Numbered from the stretch's first letter, positions 50,659-59,993 are shown. The stretch is DNA of 64,000 bases from Pontibacterium sinense (GCF_015209595.1 NZ_JADEYS010000008.1:124001-188000); one strand, 5' to 3'. Program-made: numbers and translations. Notes: a model not told the origin generated them from the letters alone.

Positions 50659-52985
50659 GACTTCTTACGGTTCTTGTAGAATTTCTTCTTACGCGGTTTT
50701 GGACGGTCAGCCTGATCGAGGAATTCAAAGTCGATCTTACGCTGGTCCATATCCACCTTCACTACACGAATCTCAACGGTGTCGCCCAAACCATAACTGG
50801 TGTGGGTTTTATCGCCCACCAAACGCTGTTTGGCTTCGTCAAAGTGATAGAAATCGCTTTTCAGACCAGAGACATGAATCATGCCTTCGACCTGAATGTC
50901 TTCGATCTCGATAAACAGACCAAAGCTGGCGACGCTGCTGATGATGCCGGTAAAGGTATCACCGATGAAATCCTGCATGTATTCGCACTTCAGCCACGCT
51001 TCTACGTCCCAGCTGGCTTTATCTGCACGGCGGGATGCGTCAGAACAGTGTTCCGCCAGCATCAGCATCGCCTGCATGTCGTACGGATAGCTCTTCGTAG
51101 GCTCAAGCAGTGGGGCATTCTTGATACGGTTAACCGGATCAGTGCCTTTGCCTGTAATACGTTTCAGCGCGCGACGGAATGCACCGCCACTCTCGTTACG
51201 ACGGATCACGGAGCGAATCGCACGGTGGACCAGCAGATCCGGGTAACGGCGAATCGGTGACGTGAAATGTGCGTAAGCGGCGTATGCCAGACCGAAGTGA
51301 CCCAGGTTGTCCGGGCTGTATTCCGCCTGACTCAAAGAACGCAGCATCATGGTACGGATGATATGCGCATCAGGGCGGTCACCCAGAGTGCTCAGCAGCT
51401 TGTCGTAATCGGTCGGGGTGGGTTTGTCCCCGCCGCCCAGATTCAAGCCGCGTTCACCCAGAAATGCGCGCAGGTTTTTGAGTTTCTTCTCCAGTGGACC
51501 ATCATGGACACGGTACAACGCCGGGATCTGAAGCTGTTCCAAAAAGCCTGCTGTCGCCACGTTGGCACACAGCATGAACTCTTCGATCATCTTGTGGGCA
51601 TCGTTGCGGACAACCGGAACGATCTGCTCGATCTTCCGGTTTTCGTTGAACTGGAACTGCACTTCGCGGGTTTCAAAATCGATAGAACCGCGTTTTGTGC
51701 GGGCCTTACGCAGCGCGCCGTACAGGTTATGCAGTTCATACAGATGCGGCACAACCGTGTTGTGTTTACGGCTGACCTCTTTACCCACACCGGAGTTCGC
51801 ATCCGCGATCAGCGCACCAACCTGCGTGTAGGTCAGACGGGCGTGGGAGTGGATGACCGCTTCAGAGAAGGTGAAGTCGGTCATCTTACCGGCGGTGTTG
51901 ATGGTCATTTCACACACCATCACCAGACGATCCACGTGTGGGTTCAGTGAGCACAGTCCGTTGGACAGGGCTTCCGGCAGCATCGGTACAACATGGCCAG
52001 GGAAATACACGGAGGTACCACGCTCGCGCGCTTCCTGATCCAGTGCACTGTCCGGTTTTACGTAGTGAGATACGTCTGCAATGGCAACAAACAGCTTCCA
52101 GCCACCTTTGCTCTTCTCGCAGTACACCGCATCATCAAAGTCGCGGGCATCTTCACCATCGATAGTGACAAACGGCAGCGTACGCAGGTCAGCACGGTGC
52201 GCCTTGTCAGCTTCAGCCACTTCGCTGCCCATCTGATCAGCCGCTTGAATTGCGTCCTGTGGCCAGCGGTGTGGAATATCGTGACTACGAATCGCCACAT
52301 CAATTTCCATACCCGGTGACATTGAGTCGCCTAGTACTTCGATCACGCGCCCCGTTGCGTTGTATCGGTTGCACGGCTGTTCAAGGATCTCAATGGAGAT
52401 GTACTGACCCAGTTCTGCGCCCGCCAGATCATCTTCATCAATATCGATTTCGTTGGTGATGCGGCGGTTTTCCGGTTCAAGGAAAAATACACCGTCTTCG
52501 TCCTTCGCCAAACGCCCAACCAGTTCGGTGGTGTTACGTTCGAGGACTTTGACGATTTTGCCTTCTTTACGGCCGCGACGGTCAACACCGCTGATACGGA
52601 CCTGCACCCGGTCACCGTCAAAAACGGATTCCATCTGGGTATTAAACAGGAACAGATCATCGCCACCGGCATCATTGGACAGGAAACCAAAGCCATCAGG
52701 GTGACCGATCACGGTGCCGCTGATCAGCTCTTCTTCACGCAGCAGGCTGTAACCGCGACGTGGGTTGAACACCACCTGACCGTCACGCTCCATTGCGCGC
52801 AACCGGCGGCGCAGTGCTTCCTGCTCTTCGTCGAGGAACAGCTCCATCTCATCCGCCAGTTCCTGACGGTTAAGCGGTGCTTTCTGTTTGCCCAGCAGAT
52901 TCATGATGAAGTCACGATCAGGAATCGGGTGGCTGTATTTCTCTTTGTCTGAGGATTTAATCGCCCCAGATGAATGCTTACTCAT
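50655..52985 (-). CDS. rnr: Ribonuclease R
   Basis: A 776-residue 3'-5' exoribonuclease. An N-terminal HTH and two cold-shock domains precede the RNB catalytic domain, whose metal ligands lie in TIDGEDARDFDDAVY (about residues 273-287), then PVVRNDAHKMIEEFMLCANV and HFTSPIRRYPDL. A C-terminal S1 domain (VEAWLKCEYMQDFIGDTFTG onwards) and a basic tail (PKPRKKKFYKNRKKS) complete it. RNase R degrades structured RNA and is induced in cold and stationary phase. The gene is monocistronic here; its stop codon lies in a 14-bp tandem repeat. Confidence 0.95.
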   Translation of the reverse strand: MSKHSSGAIKSSDKEKYSHPIPDRDFIMNLLGKQKAPLNRQELADEMELFLDEEQEALRRRLRAMERDGQVVFNPRRGYSLLREEELISGTVIGHPDGFGFLSNDAGGDDLFLFNTQMESVFDGDRVQVRISGVDRRGRKEGKIVKVLERNTTELVGRLAKDEDGVFFLEPENRRITNEIDIDEDDLAGAELGQYISIEILEQPCNRYNATGRVIEVLGDSMSPGMEIDVAIRSHDIPHRWPQDAIQAADQMGSEVAEADKAHRADLRTLPFVTIDGEDARDFDDAVYCEKSKGGWKLFVAIADVSHYVKPDSALDQEARERGTSVYFPGHVVPMLPEALSNGLCSLNPHVDRLVMVCEMTINTAGKMTDFTFSEAVIHSHARLTYTQVGALIADANSGVGKEVSRKHNTVVPHLYELHNLYGALRKARTKRGSIDFETREVQFQFNENRKIEQIVPVVRNDAHKMIEEFMLCANVATAGFLEQLQIPALYRVHDGPLEKKLKNLRAFLGERGLNLGGGDKPTPTDYDKLLSTLGDRPDAHIIRTMMLRSLSQAEYSPDNLGHFGLAYAAYAHFTSPIRRYPDLLVHRAIRSVIRRNESGGAFRRALKRITGKGTDPVNRIKNAPLLEPTKSYPYDMQAMLMLAEHCSDASRRADKASWDVEAWLKCEYMQDFIGDTFTGIISSVASFGLFIEIEDIQVEGMIHVSGLKSDFYHFDEAKQRLVGDKTHTSYGLGDTVEIRVVKVDMDQRKIDFEFLDQADRPKPRKKKFYKNRKKS

Positions 52986-53607
52986 TATCTCTTCTCAAAA
53001 AAGCCGCAAACGGTGCGTACAGTGCGTAATGAAATGAGGTGTCGATACAGATCAGATAAAACGCGGCAGCGATGCTGGCTGGTGTCTCTCACTTTCAGTG
53101 AGGACGTAAATTCGGCAGACACTCCAGCGGGGATAACGCTGAATGTCGATGATTCATGTTGGGCCTTCAATCTAAGGTCAATCCAAACATGTGTATGCTT
53201 AACGACGCTTAATCCGAGTATAGATCGTTATACTCAAAAGCTTACTTACAGGTATAAGTGTCGGTATGTCTATCGCTTCAACGAAGCACTTTCGGATATA
53301 GATGCTAACTGTCCTGAAATTATGATGCACGTATGTTGCAAAGATCTTTAAGCGCGGGAAATAAGACTGGAATTTAAAACTGAGGGACGGGAATACTTTA
53401 AGTAGTTCAACGACTTGCTGAGATTTTAAAAAATAGAATTGTTTCTCGATGAGAGCAATGTACAGGATGGTGGTTACTTGTCAACCAGTTTGTGCAGTGC
53501 AGGCATACAGAGCGCGTGCGTGCAGGGACTGAAAACACGGGCATGTGAAGGATAGAAAATCACCTTTTCGATGCCCTGATGCATACTGTTTGAGATACAG
53601 ACTGTGG
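52986..53607. other. 622-bp region upstream of rnr and downstream of the MocR gene
   Basis: No supported gene. The frame at 52974-53351 (125 codons, plus strand) overlaps the rnr start antisense and lacks recognisable motifs. In 53073-53128 complementary pieces (GTGTCT/AGACAC, CTGG/CCAG and CTCAC/GTGAG) could fold into a branched structure in the rnr leader on the minus strand. No tRNA is visible, though a tRNA near rnr is common elsewhere. Confidence 0.45.
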
Positions 53608-54966
53608 TTATTTCACATCACAGGCGTGAGCGTCGATCAGCTGTTTGACCGTTTTCAGCGCGGACGCCAATGTTTCAAGATCAACCGATCCCAGCGCCAG
53701 ACGTATCGCATGAGGTATATGCTCCGTGGTGGCAAAGGGTTCTGCCGTTGAGACGGAGATCTTAGCGTGCATCAATGCCATAACCAGTTGGTCTGCCCGC
53801 ACCTCTTCTGGCAGTGGAAGCCAGAGGAAATAGGATGCAGGATGACTGATAAATTCCAGCCCGTTGAGAATCTCTCTGGCCATCGATTGCCTGATCATGG
53901 CGTCCTGACGCTTTTCTGCCTCTAAACGCATGACTGTCCCGTCTTCAATCCAGCCGCAGGCCATGGCAGTCATCAGGCCGGGCGTGTTCCACGTGGTTGC
54001 TCGGATCGTGCGCTCAATCAGTGGAACCCAGTGTGTCGGGGCCGCAACAAATCCCACCCGCAGCCCAGTTGCGATGCTCTTGGATAACCCGGATACGTAC
54101 ACGGTAATATCGGGTGCCAATGCTGCAATCGGACCCGGTGGGTTTTCCGCATGAAAGGCATACGCCGCGTCTTCGATGATCAGTAACTCGTATCTGCGTG
54201 CGATTGAGATCAGTCTCTCGCGTTGCGCCAAATCCATTACCCAGCCCATTGGGTTATGCAGTGTGGGCATGGTGTACACCGCCCGCACACGCCGTTGCTG
54301 ACATAGCTGCTCTAGTGCATCCAGATCAGGGCCTTGAGCTGACAGCGCAATCGGAGCCAGTTCCAAGCGATGAACCTCGGCCAGAACCTTAAAACCCGGA
54401 TAGATCAGCGCATCAGTTGCGACGACATCACCGGGATTGAGCAGCGCCATTACGGTGGTGGCCAGCCCGTGCTGCGCGCCGCCGACAATCAGAATCTGAT
54501 CTGCGCCGACGTTAAGTCCCCGATGCTTCAGGTGATCTGAAACCGTGGCACGTTCATGCCTGCGGCCCGCATGAGGTTGGTAGTGCAGTAAGGCTTCCAG
54601 GTCGCCTGCGGAAGCCAGCTGTCGCAGCGCGTGGCGCAATAGGTCTGTTTGGCCGGGTATAGAGGGCGAGTTGAAATTAAGATCGATCATCCCCTCTGCC
54701 ATCGCAGGTTGGTCGATGCCATGAGCGGGGGAAAGGGCGGTTTCTCTGACAAAGGTGCCACGGCCGGCTTCACCGCTGACTAACCCCATGCTTTCCAGCT
54801 CGGCATACACGCGAGATGCGGTCACCAGTGCGATCCCGTGCTCGGTGGCCAGTTTACGATGGGTGGGCAGTTGCGTGCCGGGTGGCAGGTGGCCTGATCG
54901 GATATCAGTCGCGAACGTATCTACCAAGTGTTTATAGCGGGCGCGGGCCATCTGGATTGTATCCAT
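53608..54966 (-). CDS. MocR-type GntR regulator with aminotransferase domain
   Basis: A 452-residue protein. Residues 8-75 are a GntR winged helix (TFATDIRSGHLPPGTQLPTH) and residues 90-450 are a fold-type I aminotransferase domain with the PLP-binding Lys in YVSGLSKSIATGLRVGF. MocR proteins sense PLP-linked metabolites (pyridoxine, GABA, taurine and others). The start codon lies inside a 24-bp palindrome, which suggests autoregulation. The divergent gene at 55042 encodes a DJ-1-family protein, the likely target. A possible ligand cannot be given. Confidence 0.92.
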   Translation of the reverse strand: MDTIQMARARYKHLVDTFATDIRSGHLPPGTQLPTHRKLATEHGIALVTASRVYAELESMGLVSGEAGRGTFVRETALSPAHGIDQPAMAEGMIDLNFNSPSIPGQTDLLRHALRQLASAGDLEALLHYQPHAGRRHERATVSDHLKHRGLNVGADQILIVGGAQHGLATTVMALLNPGDVVATDALIYPGFKVLAEVHRLELAPIALSAQGPDLDALEQLCQQRRVRAVYTMPTLHNPMGWVMDLAQRERLISIARRYELLIIEDAAYAFHAENPPGPIAALAPDITVYVSGLSKSIATGLRVGFVAAPTHWVPLIERTIRATTWNTPGLMTAMACGWIEDGTVMRLEAEKRQDAMIRQSMAREILNGLEFISHPASYFLWLPLPEEVRADQLVMALMHAKISVSTAEPFATTEHIPHAIRLALGSVDLETLASALKTVKQLIDAHACDVK

Positions 54967-54987
54967 GACAATAATTTTATTGTCATG
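54964..54987. promoter_or_regulatory. Near-perfect palindrome over the MocR start codon
   Basis: CATGACAATAA and TTATTGTCATG are 11-bp inverted arms around TT. The first CAT is the start codon (minus strand) of the MocR gene. Binding here would block translation start and the divergent promoter. Confidence 0.6.
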
Positions 54988-55041
54988 ATTCTGGGGAATA
55001 GAATGCGGTGAATCAACCCTATTTCACGAGGTAACCGTGCC

Positions 55042-55653
55042 ATGCATATCGCGATTCTGACCTTCGACGGCTTTAATGAACTGGATTCCCTCATCGCACT
55101 GGGCATCCTGAACCGCATCAAAAAACCGGATTGGCGTGTGTCTATTGCCAGCCCCACACCGCAGGTTCAATCGATGAACGGCGTAACGCTTGAGCGCCAG
55201 ATCCCGCTGAGTGACGCCAATCATGCAGATGCCGTGATTATTGGCAGCGGTATGAAAACGCGGGATGTGGTGGCTGACGAATCTTTGATGGCTCAGCTGA
55301 ACCTTGATCCGTCCCGACAACTGCTCGGTGCGCAATGCTCTGGCACGCTGCTATTAGCCAAGCTAGGGCTGCTCAACGACGTACCTGCCTGCACCGACCT
55401 GACAACCAAACCCTGGGTTCAGGAAACAGGGGTTGAGGTGTTAAATCAGGCGTTCTTTGCAAACGGTAATGTCGCCACTGCCGGTGGCTGTCTTGCGTCT
55501 CAGTATCTGGCGGTGTGGATGATTGCACGGTTGGAAGGTGTTGAGGCCGCGAAAGAGGCGATGCATTACGTAGCGCCGGTGGGAGAGAAAGAGGATTACG
55601 TCGCGCGAGCGATGAAACATATCTCGCCGTTTCTGCCCTCTGAGTCAGTTTAA
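55042..55653 (+). CDS. DJ-1/PfpI family protein
   Basis: A 203-residue protein with the DJ-1/PfpI fold: N-terminal strand HIAILTFDGFNELDSLIALG with an acidic residue near 13-18, and the nucleophile elbow LLGAQCSGTLLLA (Cys near residue 99). Later GGCLASQYLAVWMIARLEGV matches the family. Such proteins may be glyoxalase/deglycase-like, amidase or isonitrile hydratase types; the activity here is unknown. It is divergent to the MocR gene with 75 bp between, the likely controlling pair. Confidence 0.87.
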   Translation: MHIAILTFDGFNELDSLIALGILNRIKKPDWRVSIASPTPQVQSMNGVTLERQIPLSDANHADAVIIGSGMKTRDVVADESLMAQLNLDPSRQLLGAQCSGTLLLAKLGLLNDVPACTDLTTKPWVQETGVEVLNQAFFANGNVATAGGCLASQYLAVWMIARLEGVEAAKEAMHYVAPVGEKEDYVARAMKHISPFLPSESV

Positions 55654-55866
55654 GTCGGGTCTCAATTCATTGTTCATTATCAGCCATATCTAAAAACTGA
55701 TTCGTCTCTTTTCACGATTATCGATCTTTAGGTTGAATGTTATTTTGAACACATTCGGTTGAACGCGCAGTGGCCTCGCGCGCGTGGCGGTGTTAATCGG
55801 GTGTTGTTCAACCTATGTTGTTGTCAGGCGTTGTTGTCACGCTTTTGTGGATAAAGAGATCAGATC

Positions 55867-56679
55867 ATGCAAAAAACAATTTTAGTCACAGGATCAACTG
55901 ACGGTATTGGCTTTGCGACCGCCCAAAAGTTGGTTGGACTGGGCCATCATGTTCTGCTTCATGGACGGAATCCCGTGAAGCTGGCGGATGTTACTCGTAT
56001 GTTATCCCAGCAGTCCGGCGAAGGACGTGTTGAAAGCTATGTGGCGGATCTGTCGATCATGGGTGATGTTGAAGCATTGGCGAATGCGATCACTGCCGGG
56101 CATAGCCAGCTGGATGTTCTGATCAATAATGCCGGGATACTCGGAGCCAACGATCCGATGACACGTGACGGACTTGATGTACGCTTTGCTGTGAATACAC
56201 TCGCGCCCTATTTACTGACCCATCGACTTTTACCGTTACTTGGCACTTCTGGACGGGTCGTGAACTTGTCTTCGGCCGCACAGTCGCCAGTTGATCTCAA
56301 TGCACTGTCGGGTGAGGTTGGCCTGTCGGAAGATTTCTCAGCGTATGCGCAAAGCAAACTGGCACTAACCATGTGGTCTCGCAACATGGCGCTGTCACTT
56401 AAAGACCAGGGACCGGTGATTGTTGCGGTTAATCCCGGTTCGATGCTGGGCAGTAAAATGGTGAAAGAAGGTTTTGGTGTCGCGGGTGGGGATATTAGCA
56501 TTGGCGCAGATATATTAATCCGTGCTGCGCTCTCTGATGATTTTTCTGCCGCGTCGGGTCAATATTTTGATAACGATTTGGGGCAATTTTCATCACCCCA
56601 TGCTGATGCGTTAGATCCACACAAATCCGCCGACGTTGTGCGGGTTATCGAATCACTTCTGGATAGTGTGGTCTCTTGA
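55867..56679 (+). CDS. Short-chain dehydrogenase/reductase
   Basis: A 270-residue SDR. The cofactor-binding loop TGSTDGIGFATA is at residues 7-18, NNAG is at about 86, and the catalytic Tyr/Lys pair YAQSK is near residue 160. The enzyme reduces or oxidises a carbonyl/alcohol with NAD(P); the substrate is not known. The upstream 213 bp hold no recognised site apart from a loose GGTTGAAC/GTTCAACC pair. The neighbours are a DJ-1 protein upstream and a LysR gene converging on it downstream. Confidence 0.88.
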   Translation: MQKTILVTGSTDGIGFATAQKLVGLGHHVLLHGRNPVKLADVTRMLSQQSGEGRVESYVADLSIMGDVEALANAITAGHSQLDVLINNAGILGANDPMTRDGLDVRFAVNTLAPYLLTHRLLPLLGTSGRVVNLSSAAQSPVDLNALSGEVGLSEDFSAYAQSKLALTMWSRNMALSLKDQGPVIVAVNPGSMLGSKMVKEGFGVAGGDISIGADILIRAALSDDFSAASGQYFDNDLGQFSSPHADALDPHKSADVVRVIESLLDSVVS

Positions 56680-56687
56680 ACGGGGAG

Positions 56688-57602
56688 TCACGTCGATGGC
56701 TCATGTTGAGTCTGGTCCCAATAGGGCATTTCGCCATAGCGCTCTGCAAAGAAGTCGATAAACGCTCTGACTTTGGGGGCCAGTAGTCGGGAGCTGGGAT
56801 ACACCGCCCAGAGCGCGGTATCCGAGACAAGCGGGTAGTCCGGCAGTATCTGAACCAGCTCACCGCGATGAAGGTGGAGGTACGCATTCCAGGTGGAGCA
56901 GATCGTAATGCCCAAACCGGCGACACAGGCATCGCGAATGGCTTCACCGTTGTCGGTACGAAATGTGCCTTTGGCTTTAATTGTCTGAACGCCTTCTGGT
57001 GTATCAAACCCCCAGGAATCTAAACCTATGAGTGTAATGCACTGATGGTTACGCAGATCTAGTGGGGTTTGGGGTTCACCGTACTGTGCGAGATACTCCG
57101 GAGAGGCGCAGAGGATACGTTTATCTGAGGCCAGCTTACGGGCAATCAGGCTGGAATCCTTTAATCCGGCATCCCGAACGGCTACATCAAAGCCGCCCTC
57201 GACCAGATCCACCATGGTATCCGTTAATCTAAGATCTAATCCCAGCTGCGGATAGCATGCTCTGAACTCCTTCATTGCAGGCATCAGGTGCATCCGGCCA
57301 AATGAGGCGGGGGCGGTAATGCGTAGCGTACCCGTGGGGGCTTCTTCTCCTGCACCCACTGATGCTCGAGCCGCTTCTATGCTGGAAAGCACTTCTACGG
57401 CATGGGGCAGAAACGCCTCTCCCTCTTCAGTTAGCGAAACTTTTCGGGTTGTACGGTGCAGCAGGCGCACTCCCAGTCCCTGTTCCAGTTTGCTGATATG
57501 CGCACTGGCTACCGCCGGAGACAGGCCCAGTTCACGTCCTGCGAGACTGATGTTGTGGGTCGCGGCCAGTCGTACAAAGAGTTTGAGATGTTCAATATCC
57601 AT
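56688..57602 (-). CDS. LysR family transcriptional regulator, divergent to the quinone oxidoreductase
   Basis: A 304-residue LysR protein. The N-terminal wHTH (LKLFVRLAATHNISLAGREL, residues 5-24) and the linker helix are followed by the effector domain ending in FAERYGEMPYW. It belongs to the CrgA-like group by impression. It is divergent to the zinc-type or quinone oxidoreductase gene at 57712 with 109 bp between, where LysR boxes (T-N11-A) should be; no clear box is claimed. It converges with the SDR gene (8 bp apart). Confidence 0.88.
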   Translation of the reverse strand: MDIEHLKLFVRLAATHNISLAGRELGLSPAVASAHISKLEQGLGVRLLHRTTRKVSLTEEGEAFLPHAVEVLSSIEAARASVGAGEEAPTGTLRITAPASFGRMHLMPAMKEFRACYPQLGLDLRLTDTMVDLVEGGFDVAVRDAGLKDSSLIARKLASDKRILCASPEYLAQYGEPQTPLDLRNHQCITLIGLDSWGFDTPEGVQTIKAKGTFRTDNGEAIRDACVAGLGITICSTWNAYLHLHRGELVQILPDYPLVSDTALWAVYPSSRLLAPKVRAFIDFFAERYGEMPYWDQTQHEPST

Positions 57603-57711
57603 CTTATATTTTCAATAAAATCTATAAACTGAATGTAGTTGTCGACTGATTATCATCATAGGCAATCATAAATACAATGAATCCATTGCAAATATACAGA
57701 GGCATAGACGA

Positions 57712-58698
57712 ATGAAAGCAATGGTAATCCGGGAATTTGGTGGCCCAGAACTCTTTGAGTCCGCTGAGCTGCCCAAGCCGGAGATTAAGCCCGGTCATGT
57801 GCGGGTACGTATTGCCGCAACCAGCGTAAATACTGTCGATACTATGATTCGTGAACTGGGCGAGGCTTTGCCGATTGCGCCTGCGCTACCCGCTGTTTTA
57901 GGTATGGACTTCGCAGGAACCATCGACGCGGTGGGTGAAGGTGTCACTGCATATGCCATTGGTGATGAAGTCTACGGTTGTGCTGGTGGGCTAGGCGAGC
58001 TGCAAGGCACTCTGGCCGAATACATGCTGGCGGACGAGCGTCTGATCGCCCGTAAACCCAAAAATCTGTCGATGGCAGAAGCTGCAGCGCTACCTCTGGT
58101 GGGCATCACGGCCTATGAAGGGTTGATGCGTGCAGGTATCAAGCAGGGGCAGCAGGTGCTTGTTCATGGCGGTTCTGGTGGGGTGGGTCATGTTGCATTG
58201 CAGTTGGCGGCATACTTTGGCGCTGATGTTTATTCAACCGGTGGTGGCGACAAGCAACTGGCGTTGATCGAAGAGCTGGGTGGGAAAGGGATCAACTACA
58301 CAACGGAAACCGTGGCGGATTACGTGTCCCAACATACGGGCGGTGCTGGTTTCGACATCGTCTTTGATTCTGTGGGTGGCGCAAATATGGCGAACTCTTT
58401 TGAAGCCGCTGCTTTAAACGGTCAGGTGGCATCAACCGTGGCAATGGTTGAGCTGGATCTGTCGGTCGCACACTTCAAAGGCCTATCACTGCATGTGGTC
58501 TTTATGCTGCTACCGATGATCCACAATCAGGGACGTGAAGCCCATGCGCAGATTCTTAGTGCGTTAACTGAGATCGTAGAAGCGGGTGGATTACGTCCGA
58601 TACTGGATGAGCAGCGCTTTACGCTTGAACAGGTCGGAGATGCGCATGCCCGTCTGACAAGTGGGCAGGCGATGGGTAAGGTTGTTGTGACGGTCTAA
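57712..58698 (+). CDS. Quinone oxidoreductase-like MDR family enzyme
   Basis: A 328-residue medium-chain reductase without the zinc-binding cysteines of true alcohol dehydrogenases. The cofactor loop VHGGSGGVGHVALQLAAYFG (near residue 148) and the start REFGGPELFESAELPKPEIK fit the zeta-crystallin/quinone oxidoreductase branch, which uses NADPH. It likely reduces quinones or activated alkenes for detoxification, and is probably controlled by the divergent LysR gene. The region after its stop is the duplicated gene tail at 58709. Confidence 0.9.
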   Translation: MKAMVIREFGGPELFESAELPKPEIKPGHVRVRIAATSVNTVDTMIRELGEALPIAPALPAVLGMDFAGTIDAVGEGVTAYAIGDEVYGCAGGLGELQGTLAEYMLADERLIARKPKNLSMAEAAALPLVGITAYEGLMRAGIKQGQQVLVHGGSGGVGHVALQLAAYFGADVYSTGGGDKQLALIEELGGKGINYTTETVADYVSQHTGGAGFDIVFDSVGGANMANSFEAAALNGQVASTVAMVELDLSVAHFKGLSLHVVFMLLPMIHNQGREAHAQILSALTEIVEAGGLRPILDEQRFTLEQVGDAHARLTSGQAMGKVVVTV

Positions 58699-58708
58699 GT
58701 TCAATAAC

Positions 58709-58855
58709 GGTAGGGCAGCTTTGTCGTCATTGCAGGTGATTAAGCTGCTGGCACTCTGAAGGGATGCCCTGGAATGACTTTCCGAATCGTTGTACAGCTA
58801 CTAGCCTCGCTGAGGATTCTCATCAAAACTGACTGACGTAATCAATAAGATAAAT
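58709..58855 (-). pseudogene. Remnant of a second copy of the 58939-59532 gene
   Basis: This stretch matches 58874-59010 (the 3' end of the next gene plus its trailing hairpin) with scattered changes. On the minus strand it still reads LLI-T-S-V-SFDENPQRG followed by two stop codons, against the intact gene's LLIVSGSFDENAQRGWRR. Only the last 20 or so codons survive. The trailing hairpin is also duplicated (GTAGGGCAG ... TGCCCT), so a tandem gene copy was lost by deletion. Confidence 0.68.
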
Positions 58856-58873
58856 TCGGCGCAATGAGCTACC

Positions 58874-58920
58874 TGTAGGGCAGTTTTTAAGCTGCCGGCA
58901 CCCTAAAGGGGTGCCCTACA
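58874..58920. terminator. Palindromic hairpin at the end of the membrane protein gene
   Basis: TGTAGGGCA (58874-58882) and TGCCCTACA (58912-58920) form a perfect 9-bp outer stem. Alternative inner pairings GGCAG/CTGCC and GGCACCC/GGGTGCC are mutually exclusive with parts of it. A degenerate copy lies at 58709-58772. It may be a transcription or mRNA-end signal, or a REP-like element. Confidence 0.6.
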
Positions 58921-58938
58921 ACTCCATTCCGGATCGTT

Positions 58939-59532
58939 CTAGCGCCTCCAACCTCTCTGTGCATTTTCATCAAAGCTACCTGACACAATCAACAAAATAG
59001 CGACAGTACAAAACCCGACAAAGAGATACAGTCGAATGTTGGTATCGAACTCTGACGGCAGCCCAAAGAACACGACAAACGCCAATAACACTGCGCCGAT
59101 CAAGCCGGTACTCGTCTCCTCTGCTTGATCACATAGGAGGGAGATCGTGCCGATCAGAATGATGATGGATGTGATCAGCAGGTAATATGCTGCGGATGGA
59201 TTCAGCCAGACTTTATTTTTCGACCAAAACGCTACGACCTCATTCCAAACGCCATCAAAGCCAACCAGTCCACTGACCAACAGAATCAACTTGAATAGTA
59301 ATAACAGCACAACACTGGTCTTCAAATAGATAGAGCAGAACCCATTGATGCTGCGGTCGAGGATGTCGGAATAGCGCTGATTGTGTCCACCAATGATGAC
59401 CATCATCAATCCGACAGATCCGGTGATAAAGCAAAATGTGCTTGATGACAGGGTTTGTAACAACAGCTCGAACAGCAGTGAGTCGTTGTGACGGATCAAC
59501 TGTACAAAAAGAACAAGCGGGTTCTGATCCAT
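58939..59532 (-). CDS. Integral membrane protein of unknown function
   Basis: A 197-residue protein with four clear hydrophobic segments (about residues 30-50, 68-92, 115-138 and 148-192 in two spans). It starts MDQNPLVLFVQLIRHNDSLL and ends SFDENAQRGWRR; there is no signal peptide or recognised motif. I do not recognise the family. A decayed second copy of its 3' end is found at 58709-58855, so the gene or its locus has been duplicated. Codon use appears somewhat AT-richer than the neighbours. Confidence 0.65.
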   Translation of the reverse strand: MDQNPLVLFVQLIRHNDSLLFELLLQTLSSSTFCFITGSVGLMMVIIGGHNQRYSDILDRSINGFCSIYLKTSVVLLLLFKLILLVSGLVGFDGVWNEVVAFWSKNKVWLNPSAAYYLLITSIIILIGTISLLCDQAEETSTGLIGAVLLAFVVFFGLPSEFDTNIRLYLFVGFCTVAILLIVSGSFDENAQRGWRR

Positions 59533-59699
59533 TACCGATATATCTCCAGCGTCATCATACTCAGTCTGAATATCTCATATTTTTCAGCCTGTTGGGTTGT
59601 TAATCCCATGGGAGATGGGTTCAGACAGGTAAAGTCCTCGTTGACAAACAACAGTCGAATCAACGTGAATAACATAGATTTTCTGTATATCGTACAACC

Positions 59700-59713
59700 A
59701 GAACGTCTGTTCT
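59700..59713. promoter_or_regulatory. Possible operator of the yefM-like gene
   Basis: AGAAC (59700-59704) and GTTCT (59709-59713) are perfect 5-bp arms around GTCT, 43 bp before the antitoxin start. Phd/YefM antitoxins bind palindromes in their own promoter; this is a candidate. Confidence 0.4.
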
Positions 59714-59756
59714 AGACTTGTTCAATAATATGCACAGGGCTCAACGAGGGAAACAT

Positions 59757-59993
59757 ATGCGAATCGTATCCTTTACCGAAGCGCGGAACGGGCTGAAGGC
59801 AGTGCTAGATGATGTAGTGAGCGATGCAGACTGCACGGTCATCACTCGCAGGGATGCAGAAGATGCTGTGGTGATGTCTTTGGATCACTACAACAGCTTG
59901 ATGGAAACGGTGCATCTGCTCAAATCACCGACCAACGCTACCCATCTCAATCGGTCTATCGAACAATATAAAAATGCTCAGGTGAAGGAGTAA
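59757..59993 (+). CDS. yefM: YefM/Phd family antitoxin
   Basis: A 78-residue protein that starts at ATG 59757 with CGAGGG upstream (the frame opens earlier, at 59718, without support). Residues 1-55 match YefM: MRIVSFTEARNGLKAVLDDV and VITRRDAEDAVVMSLDHYNS. The last part (LLKSPTNATHLNRSIEQYKN) is the toxin-binding region. YefM normally neutralises the YoeB mRNase encoded immediately downstream. Here the downstream toxin is degenerate (60008), so the antitoxin is an orphan. Confidence 0.85.
   Translation: MRIVSFTEARNGLKAVLDDVVSDADCTVITRRDAEDAVVMSLDHYNSLMETVHLLKSPTNATHLNRSIEQYKNAQVKE

Noticed and set aside
52974-53351. 125-codon plus-strand frame upstream of rnr
   Set aside because: It overlaps the rnr start antisense and has an unusual composition without domain motifs.
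52986-53607. tRNA gene near rnr
   Set aside because: No T-loop GTTCGA-type sequence or acceptor stem was found on either strand.
53545-53751. 68-codon plus-strand frame at the MocR 3' end
   Set aside because: Shadow of the MocR coding frame.
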